Of a stretch of 64,000 nucleotides of DNA, positions 56,571 through 63,686 are shown one piece after another; within the stretch, counting starts at the first letter, position 1; the number at the start of each line of letters is the position of its first letter. Below the pieces are notes generated by a model. The model did no database searches and was not told the origin of the DNA. It worked only from the letters and a program-made list of their open reading frames with translations. The position numbers and the translations under genes are program-made. The stretch spans positions 1-64,000 of the forward strand of contig NZ_MJLT01000069.1 in the NCBI RefSeq assembly GCF_001766675.1. The letters run 5' to 3'. The stretch comes from Arthrobacter sp. SW1 (lineage in GTDB: Bacteria; Actinomycetota; Actinomycetes; Actinomycetales; Micrococcaceae).

Positions 56571-57155
56571 GTGATTGACCCGGCAAAGATCTCCCGCCCG
56601 CAGCTGTGGATCATGCGTCACGGCGAGACCGAATGGTCCAAGAGCGGCCAGTACACGGGACTGACCGACCTCCCCTTGACGGTGGAGGGCGAGCAGCAGG
56701 CCGTGGAGGCACGCAAGGTCCTCGAGGGCATCGAGTTCGACATGGTGCTCACCTCGCCGCTGCGCCGCGCCCGCCGGACCGCGGAACTGGCAGGCTTTCC
56801 CGACGCCGTGCACGAACCGCTGGCCGTCGAATGGGACTACGGCGACTACGAAGGCATCAGCTCGGACCTGATCCGCAAGGACAACCCGGACTACCTGATC
56901 TGGACCGACGGCGTCCCCAACGGTGAAACCCTGGACGCCGTGGCTGCCCGCGCGGACAAGATCATCGCCCGGGTGCTGGAATCCGGAATGGACAACGTGC
57001 TGGTGGTGGCGCACGGCCACTTCTCCCGCATCCTCACGGCCCGCTGGCTTGAATTGGACGCACGGGAAGGCCGGCATTTCGTGCTCGGCACGGCCAAGGT
57101 CTGCACCCTCGGCTGGGACAAAAAGACACCCGCGATTATCCGCTGGGGCCTCTAG
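56571..57155 (+). CDS. Histidine phosphatase superfamily (phosphoglycerate-mutase-like) protein
   Basis: A 194-residue cytoplasmic phosphatase with the catalytic RHGETEW near residue 16, the SPLRRARRTAELAG motif and a second histidine in VVAHGHFSRIL. The length and LEWDYGDYEG-type acidic segment (VEWDYGDYEGI) point to a phosphatase rather than a glycolytic mutase. GTG 56571 starts right after the pcnA stop, so the two are probably co-transcribed. Substrate unknown. Confidence 0.9.
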   Translation: MIDPAKISRPQLWIMRHGETEWSKSGQYTGLTDLPLTVEGEQQAVEARKVLEGIEFDMVLTSPLRRARRTAELAGFPDAVHEPLAVEWDYGDYEGISSDLIRKDNPDYLIWTDGVPNGETLDAVAARADKIIARVLESGMDNVLVVAHGHFSRILTARWLELDAREGRHFVLGTAKVCTLGWDKKTPAIIRWGL

Positions 57156-57313
57156 GAAAATAATTTTCTGAATTAACCGTGAATTAGCTGGTCAATCCCA
57201 GGATTCATGGTGTAGCTTTATTCTTGTTCCCAGAGCGACCCGCCGGGAACGAGGTGCGCGCTGTCCGGGTAAGTCAACCGGGCAGCGTCTTAGGCGAAAA
57301 GGAGGTTGGGAAA
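57156..57313 (+). promoter_or_regulatory. Structured leader before a small ORF
   Basis: An AT-rich stretch (57156-57225), probably a promoter, precedes two adjacent inverted repeats. These are gttccc (57226-57231) with gggaac (57245-57250), and cgctgtccgg with ccgggcagcg at 57259-57287 (one G-T wobble). A strong AAAAGGAGG ribosome site follows. The arrangement resembles a structured 5' untranslated region such as a riboswitch, attenuator or cold-responsive leader; no known class is recognised. Confidence 0.5.
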
Positions 57314-57442
57314 ATGATTACTTTGACTAGCGGATGGAAGATGACCGTCTCTGCTGCTGCCCCGACCTTCGCTGCCCGGCGCCCGAATTACGGCACGCAC
57401 AATTCCATGGTGCCTGCCTTTGGCGGAGCCTTCGCCGCCTAA
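57314..57442 (+). CDS. Small ORF 1 (42 residues), unknown
   Basis: ATG 57314 is seven bases beyond AAAAGGAGGTT. The peptide begins MITLTSGWKMTVSAAAP and ends MVPAFGGAFAA, is rich in Ala/Thr/Ser with one basic patch (AARRPNYGTHN) and has no acidic residue. No family is recognised. The strong ribosome site and structured leader argue for real translation; the short length argues for caution. Its end overlaps tail to tail with a possible remnant on the other strand. Confidence 0.5.
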   Translation: MITLTSGWKMTVSAAAPTFAARRPNYGTHNSMVPAFGGAFAA

Positions 57443-57708
57443 GCCTTCAGTTCTGAGCCCTGCTCAGGCCCGGCTTTCGGAAGCGAAGCTTCCCAGCGGA
57501 ACCACCGGATCATCCGCGCCATGACAGGCGCGTGGACACCGGCCCCGTGGTGCGCAGAGTCCTCATAGTTCGGAACCAGCTTCTTGTTGGGGACGCCCTG
57601 TTTGCTACCCGGGATTTCCCGGCTTCCATCGGCACTCCGTAATTCCGCTGATTTACCCGCATTTTGCCTGGCATTTATTTGCCATAAGGTCCGCTGTTTT
57701 CTTTGAAT
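57439..57708 (-). pseudogene. Possible C-terminal remnant of an unknown protein gene
   Basis: A 90-codon open stretch ends at TAG 57439-57441 and is closed upstream by TGA, with no good start. The last 50 residues look protein-like, for example KQGVPNKKLVPNYEDSAHHG, then a HAPVMARMIRWFRWEAS segment, while the first 30 residues are not. This may be the decayed end of a larger gene such as a hydrolase, but I cannot name a family. It could also be chance in GC-rich DNA. Confidence 0.3.
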
Positions 57709-57771
57709 TCAAGGGCCTTAATCGTCATGCCCAATTCCAGGCAATCCAACCCTGTAGAAAGGAGGTGAACC

Positions 57772-57912
57772 ATGGGCAAGCGCCTCAAAGACCTGCTGGT
57801 CTTCAACGCCAAGCCTGCCGCCAAGGACAGGACCCTCTTCAACGGGCAACTCCTCGACCAGCGCCGCGAAGACGTCTTCGTCGTCCTGCACCAGATGGGA
57901 GTCATCCGCTGA
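57772..57912 (+). CDS. Small ORF 2 (46 residues), unknown
   Basis: ATG 57772 is three bases after AGAAAGGAGGTGA (57756-57768), a 13-base perfect complement of the usual 16S rRNA 3' end, although the spacing to ATG is short. The peptide begins MGKRLKDLLVFNAKPAA and ends in VFVVLHQMGVIR; it is mixed-charge and soluble-looking with a basic start. No family is recognised. The ribosome site is the strongest in the window, which supports real expression. Confidence 0.55.
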   Translation: MGKRLKDLLVFNAKPAAKDRTLFNGQLLDQRREDVFVVLHQMGVIR

Positions 57913-57954
57913 GTGCCCGTCATGGACCCGCCAAGTTACCACCAGGAGGGACTG

Positions 57955-58035
57955 ATGGCACACATCTTTCCGTTCGCCCCGGAAGCCCACGCGGCTACGC
58001 GTGGGCTTCCGCCTTTTAAGGCGTGGAACCCGTAG
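57955..58035 (+). CDS. Small ORF 3 (26 residues), overlapping a terminator
   Basis: ATG 57955 is preceded by CAGGAGGG. The frame MAHIFPFAPEAHAATRGLPP runs into and through the hairpin at 57981-58017 and stops at 58033-58035. A translating ribosome here would disrupt the hairpin, so this could be an attenuation leader for the next gene, or simply chance. Low confidence. Confidence 0.3.
   Translation: MAHIFPFAPEAHAATRGLPPFKAWNP
57981..58017 (+). terminator. Terminator/attenuator hairpin before the GT87 gene
   Basis: The stem ggaagcccacgcg / cgcgtgggcttcc with loop gcta is followed by gcctttt. It ends the small-ORF region, 48 bp before the glycosyltransferase start. Confidence 0.85.
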
Positions 58036-58065
58036 CGCCGGACCTCGCGCTCAGGCGCCGCCGGT

Positions 58066-59592
58066 ATGCTCGAAGCCATGCAGGAAACCCAGCCGCACCG
58101 CCAAGCGAAGCGTGCGCGCTTTGTGATTCCCAGCCGCAGCGATTCCTTCCTGGCGAAGTTCACGGACGTCGCCGGCGGGCCGTTGGGCAGCCACAGTGCA
58201 CCGGGCGCGGTCTCCCCCGGCTTCTTCACCGTTGAACGTGTGCTGATCATCTTCACGATCATCGCGGCCCTGCTCGGCGTCCTGATCAAGGGCTACTGCC
58301 GGGCCAACGGCTGGGAGACCCCAACGCACTTCTATGCCACCTGCTATTCGGACTTCCCCGAGCTCTTCCGCAGCCGCGGGCTCGGCGAAGGCGTGGTCCC
58401 CTTCTTCGACCGCGAGGGCCTCTTCGAATACCCCGTGATCATGGGACTGATCGCCGGCGTCACAGCCCTGATGGTTCCTGGGAGCGGGCTGGACCTGGAA
58501 CGGACCCGCGGCTACTTCGACCTCAACGCCACCTTGGTGGTGGCCGCCTGGATCGTCACCGTCATCGCTACCGCGCGGATCAACCGGCGCCGGCCCTGGG
58601 ACGCGGCCATGGTGGCGTTGGCCCCGGGCATCGTGCTCTCCGGATTCATCAACTGGGACATGTGGGCCGTGGCCCTGCTCGCCGTGGGCATGTACTTCTT
58701 TGCCCGGGAAAAGCCGGCGCTGGCCGGGGTGTTCATCGGCCTGGGAACCGCCACCAAGCTGTACCCGGTGCTGATCCTGGGGGCCGTGCTGGTCCTGGCC
58801 CTCCGCAGCGGCAAGCTCCGCGCTTTCTTCGTCACGGCCGGTGCTGCCGCGGCGTCCTGGCTTGTGGTCAACGTGCCGATCGCCCTGATGAACTTTGAAG
58901 GCTGGCGCTACTTCTTTGAGTTCACCCAGGACCGGCCGGCCGGCTTCAGCTCGCCGTGGTTCGCCTACAACCTGGTGGCGGAGCGGCTGCGCTGGGTCCA
59001 GTTGGGCCCCGAAACCATCAACTCCCTGGCCCTGTACCTGTTTGTGGCGGTCTGCGCGCTGATCGCTCTCCTGGGGATCTCCGCGCCGCGGCGGCCCCGG
59101 ATGGCCCAGCTGGTGTTCCTGATCGTGGCCGCGTTCATCCTCACCAACAAGGTCTATTCCCCGCAGTTCGTGCTGTGGCTGGTGCCGCTGCTCGCCCTGG
59201 CCCGGCCGCGCTGGCGGGACTTCCTGCTGTGGCAGGCGGCCGAGGCCCTGCACTGGGGTGCCGTGTGGATGTTCCTTGGCCAGTACACCAGCGGCGGTTC
59301 CGCGCAGAACAACCTGGACATGCCGTACTACGTCCTGGCCGTCTTCCTGCATATGGCCGCAACGGCATATTTGATGGCCCGGGTGGCCATCGACATCTGG
59401 GACCCGCGGCAGGATCCGGTCCGCACCGGACGGATCGATGACCCGCACGGCGGCGTTTTCGACGGCGCCCGCGACTGGCTGCGCCTCGATCTTGCCCGGC
59501 CGTCGGAGTCCCTGCTGCCCTGGCGTTCCGCCCCCAAGGTGACCGCAACTCTGCCGGACGGCAGCGAAGGCGCGGACGGCCGCGATGGCTGA
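58066..59592 (+). CDS. GT87/DUF2029-like membrane glycosyltransferase
   Basis: A polytopic membrane protein of 508 residues, probably a polyprenyl-phosphate-dependent mannosyltransferase (GT-C fold). About ten hydrophobic segments are seen. Family-like features are the first loop after helix 1 with CYSDFPELFRSRGLGEGVVP, FINWDMWAVALLAVGMYFFA, GLGTATKLYPVLILG and LTNKVYSPQFVLWLVPLLAL. ATG 58066 and ATG 58078 are both possible starts. It overlaps the FAD oxidoreductase gene by eight bases. A role in lipoglycan or arabinogalactan-like envelope synthesis is inferred. Confidence 0.87.
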   Translation: MLEAMQETQPHRQAKRARFVIPSRSDSFLAKFTDVAGGPLGSHSAPGAVSPGFFTVERVLIIFTIIAALLGVLIKGYCRANGWETPTHFYATCYSDFPELFRSRGLGEGVVPFFDREGLFEYPVIMGLIAGVTALMVPGSGLDLERTRGYFDLNATLVVAAWIVTVIATARINRRRPWDAAMVALAPGIVLSGFINWDMWAVALLAVGMYFFAREKPALAGVFIGLGTATKLYPVLILGAVLVLALRSGKLRAFFVTAGAAAASWLVVNVPIALMNFEGWRYFFEFTQDRPAGFSSPWFAYNLVAERLRWVQLGPETINSLALYLFVAVCALIALLGISAPRRPRMAQLVFLIVAAFILTNKVYSPQFVLWLVPLLALARPRWRDFLLWQAAEALHWGAVWMFLGQYTSGGSAQNNLDMPYYVLAVFLHMAATAYLMARVAIDIWDPRQDPVRTGRIDDPHGGVFDGARDWLRLDLARPSESLLPWRSAPKVTATLPDGSEGADGRDG

Positions 59593-61039
59593 CGTCGCCG
59601 TCGTCGGCTCCGGACCGAACGGCCTGGCCGCGGCGGTGGTGATGGCGCGCGCCGGGCTGTCCGTGCGCGTGTACGAGGCGGCGGAGGCGCTGGGCGGCGG
59701 CGCCCGGACCGCGGAACTGCTGGAGCCGGGGCACCTCTACGATGTGTGCTCGGCGGTGCATCCGATGGCGCTGGCCTCGCCCTTCTTCCGTGCTTTCGGC
59801 CTGGAACAACGCGTGGAACTGCGGCTGCCGGAGGTGCAGTACGGCACACCGCTCGACGGCGGCCGGGCGGCCCTCGCTTACCGCTCGCTGGAGCGGACGG
59901 TCGCGGAGCTCGGGGCTGACGGCCCGGCGTTCGGGCGGCTGATGCGGCCCCTCGTGGAGCGGGTTGAAGGCATGCTGGACGTCACCCAGAACCAACTGCT
60001 GCGGGTGCCGCGTGATCCCTTGGCCGCGCTGCGCCTGGGCCTCGCCACCCTCTCCCAGGGCGGGCCGTGGTGGAACCGGCGCTTCGCCGGCGAGGAGGCC
60101 CCGGCGCTCCTGACCGGGGCCGCGGCCCATGCTGTCGGCGCCCTGCCGTCCTTGGTTCCCGCCGGTGCCGGGCTGATGCTGAGCACCCTGGCGCATGTGG
60201 GCGGCTGGCCGGTTCCCGTGGGCGGTTCCGGGGCGATCGTGGACGCCATGGTGCGCGACATCGAGGCACACGGCGGCGTCTTCGAAACCGGGGTGCGGGT
60301 GCGTTCACTCGACGAGCTCCGGCCGGCCCGGGCCGTGCTGCTGGATGTGGCGCCGCCGGAACTGCTCGGCATTGCCGGGGACGCCCTCGAGGGGGCTACC
60401 GGCGCGCGCTACCGGCGCGCGTTGGAAGCATTCCGCTTCGGGAATGCAGCCTGCAAGGTGGATTTGATCCTCTCCGGCCCGGTGCCGTGGGCCGCTCCGG
60501 GACTCGCTGCAGCGGGCACTGTCCATGTGGGCGGAACCCGGGCGGAGATGGCCGCCGCGGAGAACGAGGTTGCCGCTGGGCGGCACCCGGCCAAGCCCTA
60601 TGTGCTGGTGGCGCAGCCGTCCGTGGTGGACCCGGGCCGTGCGCCCGCCGGCCGGCACATCCTGTGGACGTACTGCCATGTGCCCGCCGGCTCAACGGTG
60701 GACGTGTCCGCCGCCGTGACGGACCGGATCGAGGCGTTCGCGCCCGGCTTCCGGGACGTGGTGGTGGATTGGAAGACGACGACGGCGGCCGGCCTGGCCG
60801 CTTACAACCCCAACTATGTGGGCGGCGACTTCGGGGCCGGGGCCATGAACGTGCCGGGCCTGTTGCGGCGTCCGGTGGTTTCCACGGTGCCGTGGCGGAC
60901 GCCGCTGGCCGGGGTGTACCTGTGCTCGTCCTCCACGCCGCCCGGCCCGGGAGTCACCGGCATGGCCGGATTCCACGCGGCACGGCACGCCCTGAAGGAC
61001 GTGTTCGGGGTGAAGGTGCCGGAGCTGGGGCCGGCTTAG
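59585..61039 (+). CDS. FAD-dependent oxidoreductase, phytoene-dehydrogenase-like
   Basis: A 484-residue flavoprotein. The N-terminal dinucleotide-binding fold VAVVGSGPNGLAAAVVMARAG with the acidic VYEAAEALGGGART matches the phytoene desaturase/amine oxidase superfamily. The C-terminal FAD segment GVYLCSSSTPPGPGVTGMAG is also present. No carotenoid-synthesis genes are nearby, so a carotenoid role should not be assumed; such proteins in actinobacteria have various unknown substrates. It overlaps the preceding glycosyltransferase gene by eight bases and converges with the YceI gene, sharing four bases. Confidence 0.9.
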   Translation: MADVAVVGSGPNGLAAAVVMARAGLSVRVYEAAEALGGGARTAELLEPGHLYDVCSAVHPMALASPFFRAFGLEQRVELRLPEVQYGTPLDGGRAALAYRSLERTVAELGADGPAFGRLMRPLVERVEGMLDVTQNQLLRVPRDPLAALRLGLATLSQGGPWWNRRFAGEEAPALLTGAAAHAVGALPSLVPAGAGLMLSTLAHVGGWPVPVGGSGAIVDAMVRDIEAHGGVFETGVRVRSLDELRPARAVLLDVAPPELLGIAGDALEGATGARYRRALEAFRFGNAACKVDLILSGPVPWAAPGLAAAGTVHVGGTRAEMAAAENEVAAGRHPAKPYVLVAQPSVVDPGRAPAGRHILWTYCHVPAGSTVDVSAAVTDRIEAFAPGFRDVVVDWKTTTAAGLAAYNPNYVGGDFGAGAMNVPGLLRRPVVSTVPWRTPLAGVYLCSSSTPPGPGVTGMAGFHAARHALKDVFGVKVPELGPA

Positions 61040-61743
61040 GCCTTTTCGAGGTGGACCAGGAACTCCACCTTGCCCGTGTTCTCCACCTTCACGAAGCCGA
61101 GGTCCGGCGCGGAGATGCCGAAATCGGCCAGGACCAGGTCGATGCTGCCGGAGACGGAGACCTTCGCGCCGTCCCGGACCAGCTGCAGCTTGGCGGCGAC
61201 GTCGCGCTTCTGGCCCGCCAGCTCCAAGGTTCCCTTCGCGTCCACCGCGGCAGGGGCGGAGCTGAGCGCCGGAATGGTGACCGGCGCCGTCAAGGTGAAC
61301 GACGCCGTCGGGAACGTCTCTGCCTTCATGACGGTGCCGCGGAAGTAGTTATCCCGGTTGCCGCTGTCCGTGGCGATGCTGGCGACGTCCACCGTGATGG
61401 AGGCGGCGGTCAGCTGCGTACCGGAGACGGTGGCGGTGCCGCTGACCTGGTCGGTGCGGCCGACGACGGTGACGTTGGCGTTGTTGAGAACCTCGTCGAT
61501 CCGGTAGCCGGCCTGGGAGCCGGAGGCGACGTTCCAGGTGCCGGCGTCGTTGCTGCTGCCCGTAGACGGGGAAGTCGGGGCGGCGGCGGAGCCGGAGGGC
61601 GACGGCGAGCTGACCGAGAGCGGCTCCGGGGCCGGGCCCTGGGACTGCGCGTAGAGCTGCGGCCCGAAGATGGCGGCGAGTGCGGCAAGGATGGCAATAG
61701 CGGCGACGGCGACCAGGATCCAGGGTCGTTTCATTCCGGCCAT
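61036..61743 (-). CDS. YceI-family lipid-binding-like protein with N-terminal anchor
   Basis: A 235-residue exported protein. A hydrophobic N-terminal helix (about 7-28, WILVAVAAIAILAALAAIFG) acts as signal or anchor, followed by a Pro/Ser/Ala-rich spacer and the YceI beta-barrel at about 65-235. YceI features are GTWNVASGSQAGYRIDEVL, GNRDNYFRGTVMKAETFPTA and FGISAPDLGFV. YceI proteins bind polyisoprenoid-like lipids; the ligand here is unknown. It stands alone on the minus strand and upstream of it lies the NAD(P)-binding gene. Confidence 0.9.
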   Translation of the reverse strand: MAGMKRPWILVAVAAIAILAALAAIFGPQLYAQSQGPAPEPLSVSSPSPSGSAAAPTSPSTGSSNDAGTWNVASGSQAGYRIDEVLNNANVTVVGRTDQVSGTATVSGTQLTAASITVDVASIATDSGNRDNYFRGTVMKAETFPTASFTLTAPVTIPALSSAPAAVDAKGTLELAGQKRDVAAKLQLVRDGAKVSVSGSIDLVLADFGISAPDLGFVKVENTGKVEFLVHLEKA

Positions 61744-61785
61744 GGGTCTTCCTCTCGATGTACTTGAAGGTTCACGTAAAACACG

Positions 61786-61819
61786 AGGTCGGGGCCGGGA
61801 AAGTTCCCGGCCCCGACCT
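61786..61819 (-). terminator. Terminator of the NAD(P)-binding protein gene
   Basis: The stem aggtcggggccgggaa / cccggccccgacct with a short loop lies 17 bp beyond the leftward stop at 61836. Confidence 0.8.
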
Positions 61820-61835
61820 GCGCTGTGGCGGCCGC

Positions 61836-62441
61836 CTAGTTGGCTGCCGTGAAGCGTGCCCGGCGGTGTGCCGGGGACTCGATTTCGTCCAGCATGGCGA
61901 CGGCGTAGTCCTGGGTGGAGATGGCGTTGCCGGCCGGGGTGTCCGTGGCGGTGTTGTACTTGCCCGTGCGTTCACCGGGCTGGATCAGAGGTGCCGGTGC
62001 GAGGACGGTCCAGTCGAGGGATTCGGGGGTCTCGCGGACCAGCTCGAGTGCCTTGGCTGCGGTGGTGGCTTCGGCCTTGTATGCCTCGGGGAATTCCGGG
62101 GAGTCGAGCAGGCGCACGCCGTCGATGGTCAGGGTGCCGGCGCCGCCGACGATCATGAGCCGGGTGCCTTCGGCGTTGCTGTAGGCGGTGGCCATGGCAT
62201 CCAGCCACTCCCCGTGGTCCCCGCCGGTGCGGCTGGGGCCGGTGGCCAGCACGACGACGTCGTGTTCCTTGGCGATGTCCGCGAAGGTTTGGGCGTCAGC
62301 CTGGTCTGCGGCCTTCGCGGTTGCGCCGGCAACCTCCGCGCCCTTGCGGGAGATGGCTGTGACCTCGTGGCCGCGGCTGAGGGATTCGTTGACGATCTGG
62401 CTGCCGACCATGCCGGTTGCGCCGTACACTGCGATTTTCAT
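61836..62441 (-). CDS. NAD(P)H-binding SDR-like protein
   Basis: A 201-residue atypical short-chain dehydrogenase/epimerase-like protein. The nucleotide-binding motif MKIAVYGATGMVGSQIV is at the N-terminus, and LDWTVLAPAPLIQPG near residue 145 is typical of this quinone-oxidoreductase-like subgroup. No catalytic YxxxK is evident. It is divergent from the HxlR regulator, an arrangement often seen for redox-sensing HxlR proteins and their target gene, so it is probably the regulated gene. Confidence 0.9.
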   Translation of the reverse strand: MKIAVYGATGMVGSQIVNESLSRGHEVTAISRKGAEVAGATAKAADQADAQTFADIAKEHDVVVLATGPSRTGGDHGEWLDAMATAYSNAEGTRLMIVGGAGTLTIDGVRLLDSPEFPEAYKAEATTAAKALELVRETPESLDWTVLAPAPLIQPGERTGKYNTATDTPAGNAISTQDYAVAMLDEIESPAHRRARFTAAN

Positions 62442-62482
62442 GTCTCTCCTCGGGGTTGGTAACCTGCTCTACGGAAAAGACG

Positions 62483-62497
62483 GTATCTATTTGATAC
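62483..62497. promoter_or_regulatory. Inverted repeat in the divergent HxlR promoter region
   Basis: gtatc, five-base spacer, gatac lies between the divergent SDR-like and HxlR genes. HxlR proteins bind short palindromes in such places, so it is a candidate operator for both genes. Confidence 0.55.
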
Positions 62498-62526
62498 TGA
62501 TAGCTTCAAAGGAACTGAGTTACCCC

Positions 62527-62931
62527 GTGGATACTATTGAGGGCGCAGGCGATGCCCTGCCCGCCGACGTGCTGAACCCTAATTGCCCCTCCCGCGTGAT
62601 CTTCCAGCGGATCGGGGACAAGTGGGCTTCACTGGTGGTGCAGGTGCTGGCCGACGGCCCGGTGCGCTTCTCCGATCTGCGCAAGATGGTCAGCGTGGTC
62701 ACCCCGAAGGTCCTCACCCAGACCCTGCGCTCCCTCGAACGCGACGGCCTGGTCACCCGCACCATCCACGCGCAGGTGCCGCCGCGCGTGGACTATGAAC
62801 TCACCGAACTGGGCCGCTCCCTGCTGGAGCCCTTGGCGCAGTTGCGGCAGTGGGCGGAAAGCCACGTGCCCGCCATTCTCGCCGCACGCGACGCCTACGA
62901 CGATGCCCAGGACGAGGCGCTGCTGGGTTAG
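62527..62931 (+). CDS. HxlR-family winged-helix transcriptional regulator
   Basis: A 134-residue DNA-binding regulator. The HxlR core starts at NPNCPSRVIFQRIGDKW, whose Cys (near residue 19) is the position used for redox or aldehyde sensing in other HxlR proteins. The winged helix is seen in VRFSDLRKMVSVVTPKVLTQ and LERDGLVTRTIHAQVPPRVD. The GTG start at 62527 is my choice; TTG 62491 in frame is an alternative. It is divergent from the NAD(P)-binding gene. Confidence 0.9.
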   Translation: MDTIEGAGDALPADVLNPNCPSRVIFQRIGDKWASLVVQVLADGPVRFSDLRKMVSVVTPKVLTQTLRSLERDGLVTRTIHAQVPPRVDYELTELGRSLLEPLAQLRQWAESHVPAILAARDAYDDAQDEALLG

Positions 62932-62961
62932 GGCCGTTTACCAGGCCTCGCGCAGCTTTTC

Positions 62962-63654
62962 CTAAGCGGCGCTCCGTACCGGCGCCCCCAGCCGTCCGTC
63001 CCGCATGGTGACGACGGCGTCGGTGAGCGGCACGAACTCGGTGTCGTGCGTGACCATGAGGGTCGCCGTCGAGAACTCATCGGTGACGCGGCGCAGCAGC
63101 CGCACGATCGCCTCGCTGCGCTCCATGTCCAGGGCCGCCGTCGGCTCATCCACGAGCAGCACCTTCGGGCTGCCCATCAGGGCGCGCGCGATGTTCACCC
63201 GCTGGCGCTGCCCGCCGGAGAGCTGGTGCGGACGCTTGCCGAGCTCGCCGGCCAGCCCGACGACGTCGAGCAGTTCCGCCGCGCGTTGACGTGCCGCGCG
63301 CAGCGGCTTGCCGCGCAGGTGCTCGCCGATGAGCAACTGCTCGACGGCGGTCAGCGACGGAAGCAGGTTCGGCTGCTGGAAGATGATGCCGACCGACTCC
63401 CGGCGGACCGTGGCGCGTTCGCGCGGGCCGAGGGCGGTGGTGTCCTGCCCGTCGATCAGGACGAGTCCGGCAGTAGGCGCGATGAGCGTCGCCGCCACCG
63501 CCAGGAGCGAGGACTTGCCGGAGCCGGAAGGCCCCACGAGGGAGAGGAATTCGCCGGCGCCTACGCTGAGGTTCACGGAGTCGAGGGCGGTGATGGTGGA
63601 ACCGCCGTCCGGGTACTCGAGGGTGGCGTTGACGAGGCTGAGCGGGGTGGTCAC
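62962..63654 (-). CDS. ABC transporter ATP-binding protein (MacB/LolD-like)
   Basis: A 230-residue nucleotide-binding subunit. Walker A GPSGSGKSSLLAVAATL, signature LSGGQRQRVNIARAL, Walker B VLLVDEPTAALD and the switch His in MVTHDTEF are complete. The LolD/MacB subfamily is suggested by the length and by the FtsX-like partner gene immediately upstream on the same strand, 32 bp away. Such systems export peptides or lipids or act on the cell wall; the substrate is unknown. It converges with the HxlR gene. Confidence 0.93.
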   Translation of the reverse strand: MTTPLSLVNATLEYPDGGSTITALDSVNLSVGAGEFLSLVGPSGSGKSSLLAVAATLIAPTAGLVLIDGQDTTALGPRERATVRRESVGIIFQQPNLLPSLTAVEQLLIGEHLRGKPLRAARQRAAELLDVVGLAGELGKRPHQLSGGQRQRVNIARALMGSPKVLLVDEPTAALDMERSEAIVRLLRRVTDEFSTATLMVTHDTEFVPLTDAVVTMRDGRLGAPVRSAA

Positions 63655-63686
63655 GGTATATGCCTTTCGAGGAATTTGGGAGCTGA

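Noticed and set aside
60067..61767. 566-codon plus-strand frame spanning the oxidoreductase end and YceI gene
   Set aside because: It crosses two real genes in a different frame and strand and shows only Gly/Arg-rich low-complexity sequence.
61768..61784. parS-like ttcacgtaaaac near the YceI gene
   Set aside because: It lacks the central palindrome (CACGTA instead of CACGTG) and is far from the parB locus.
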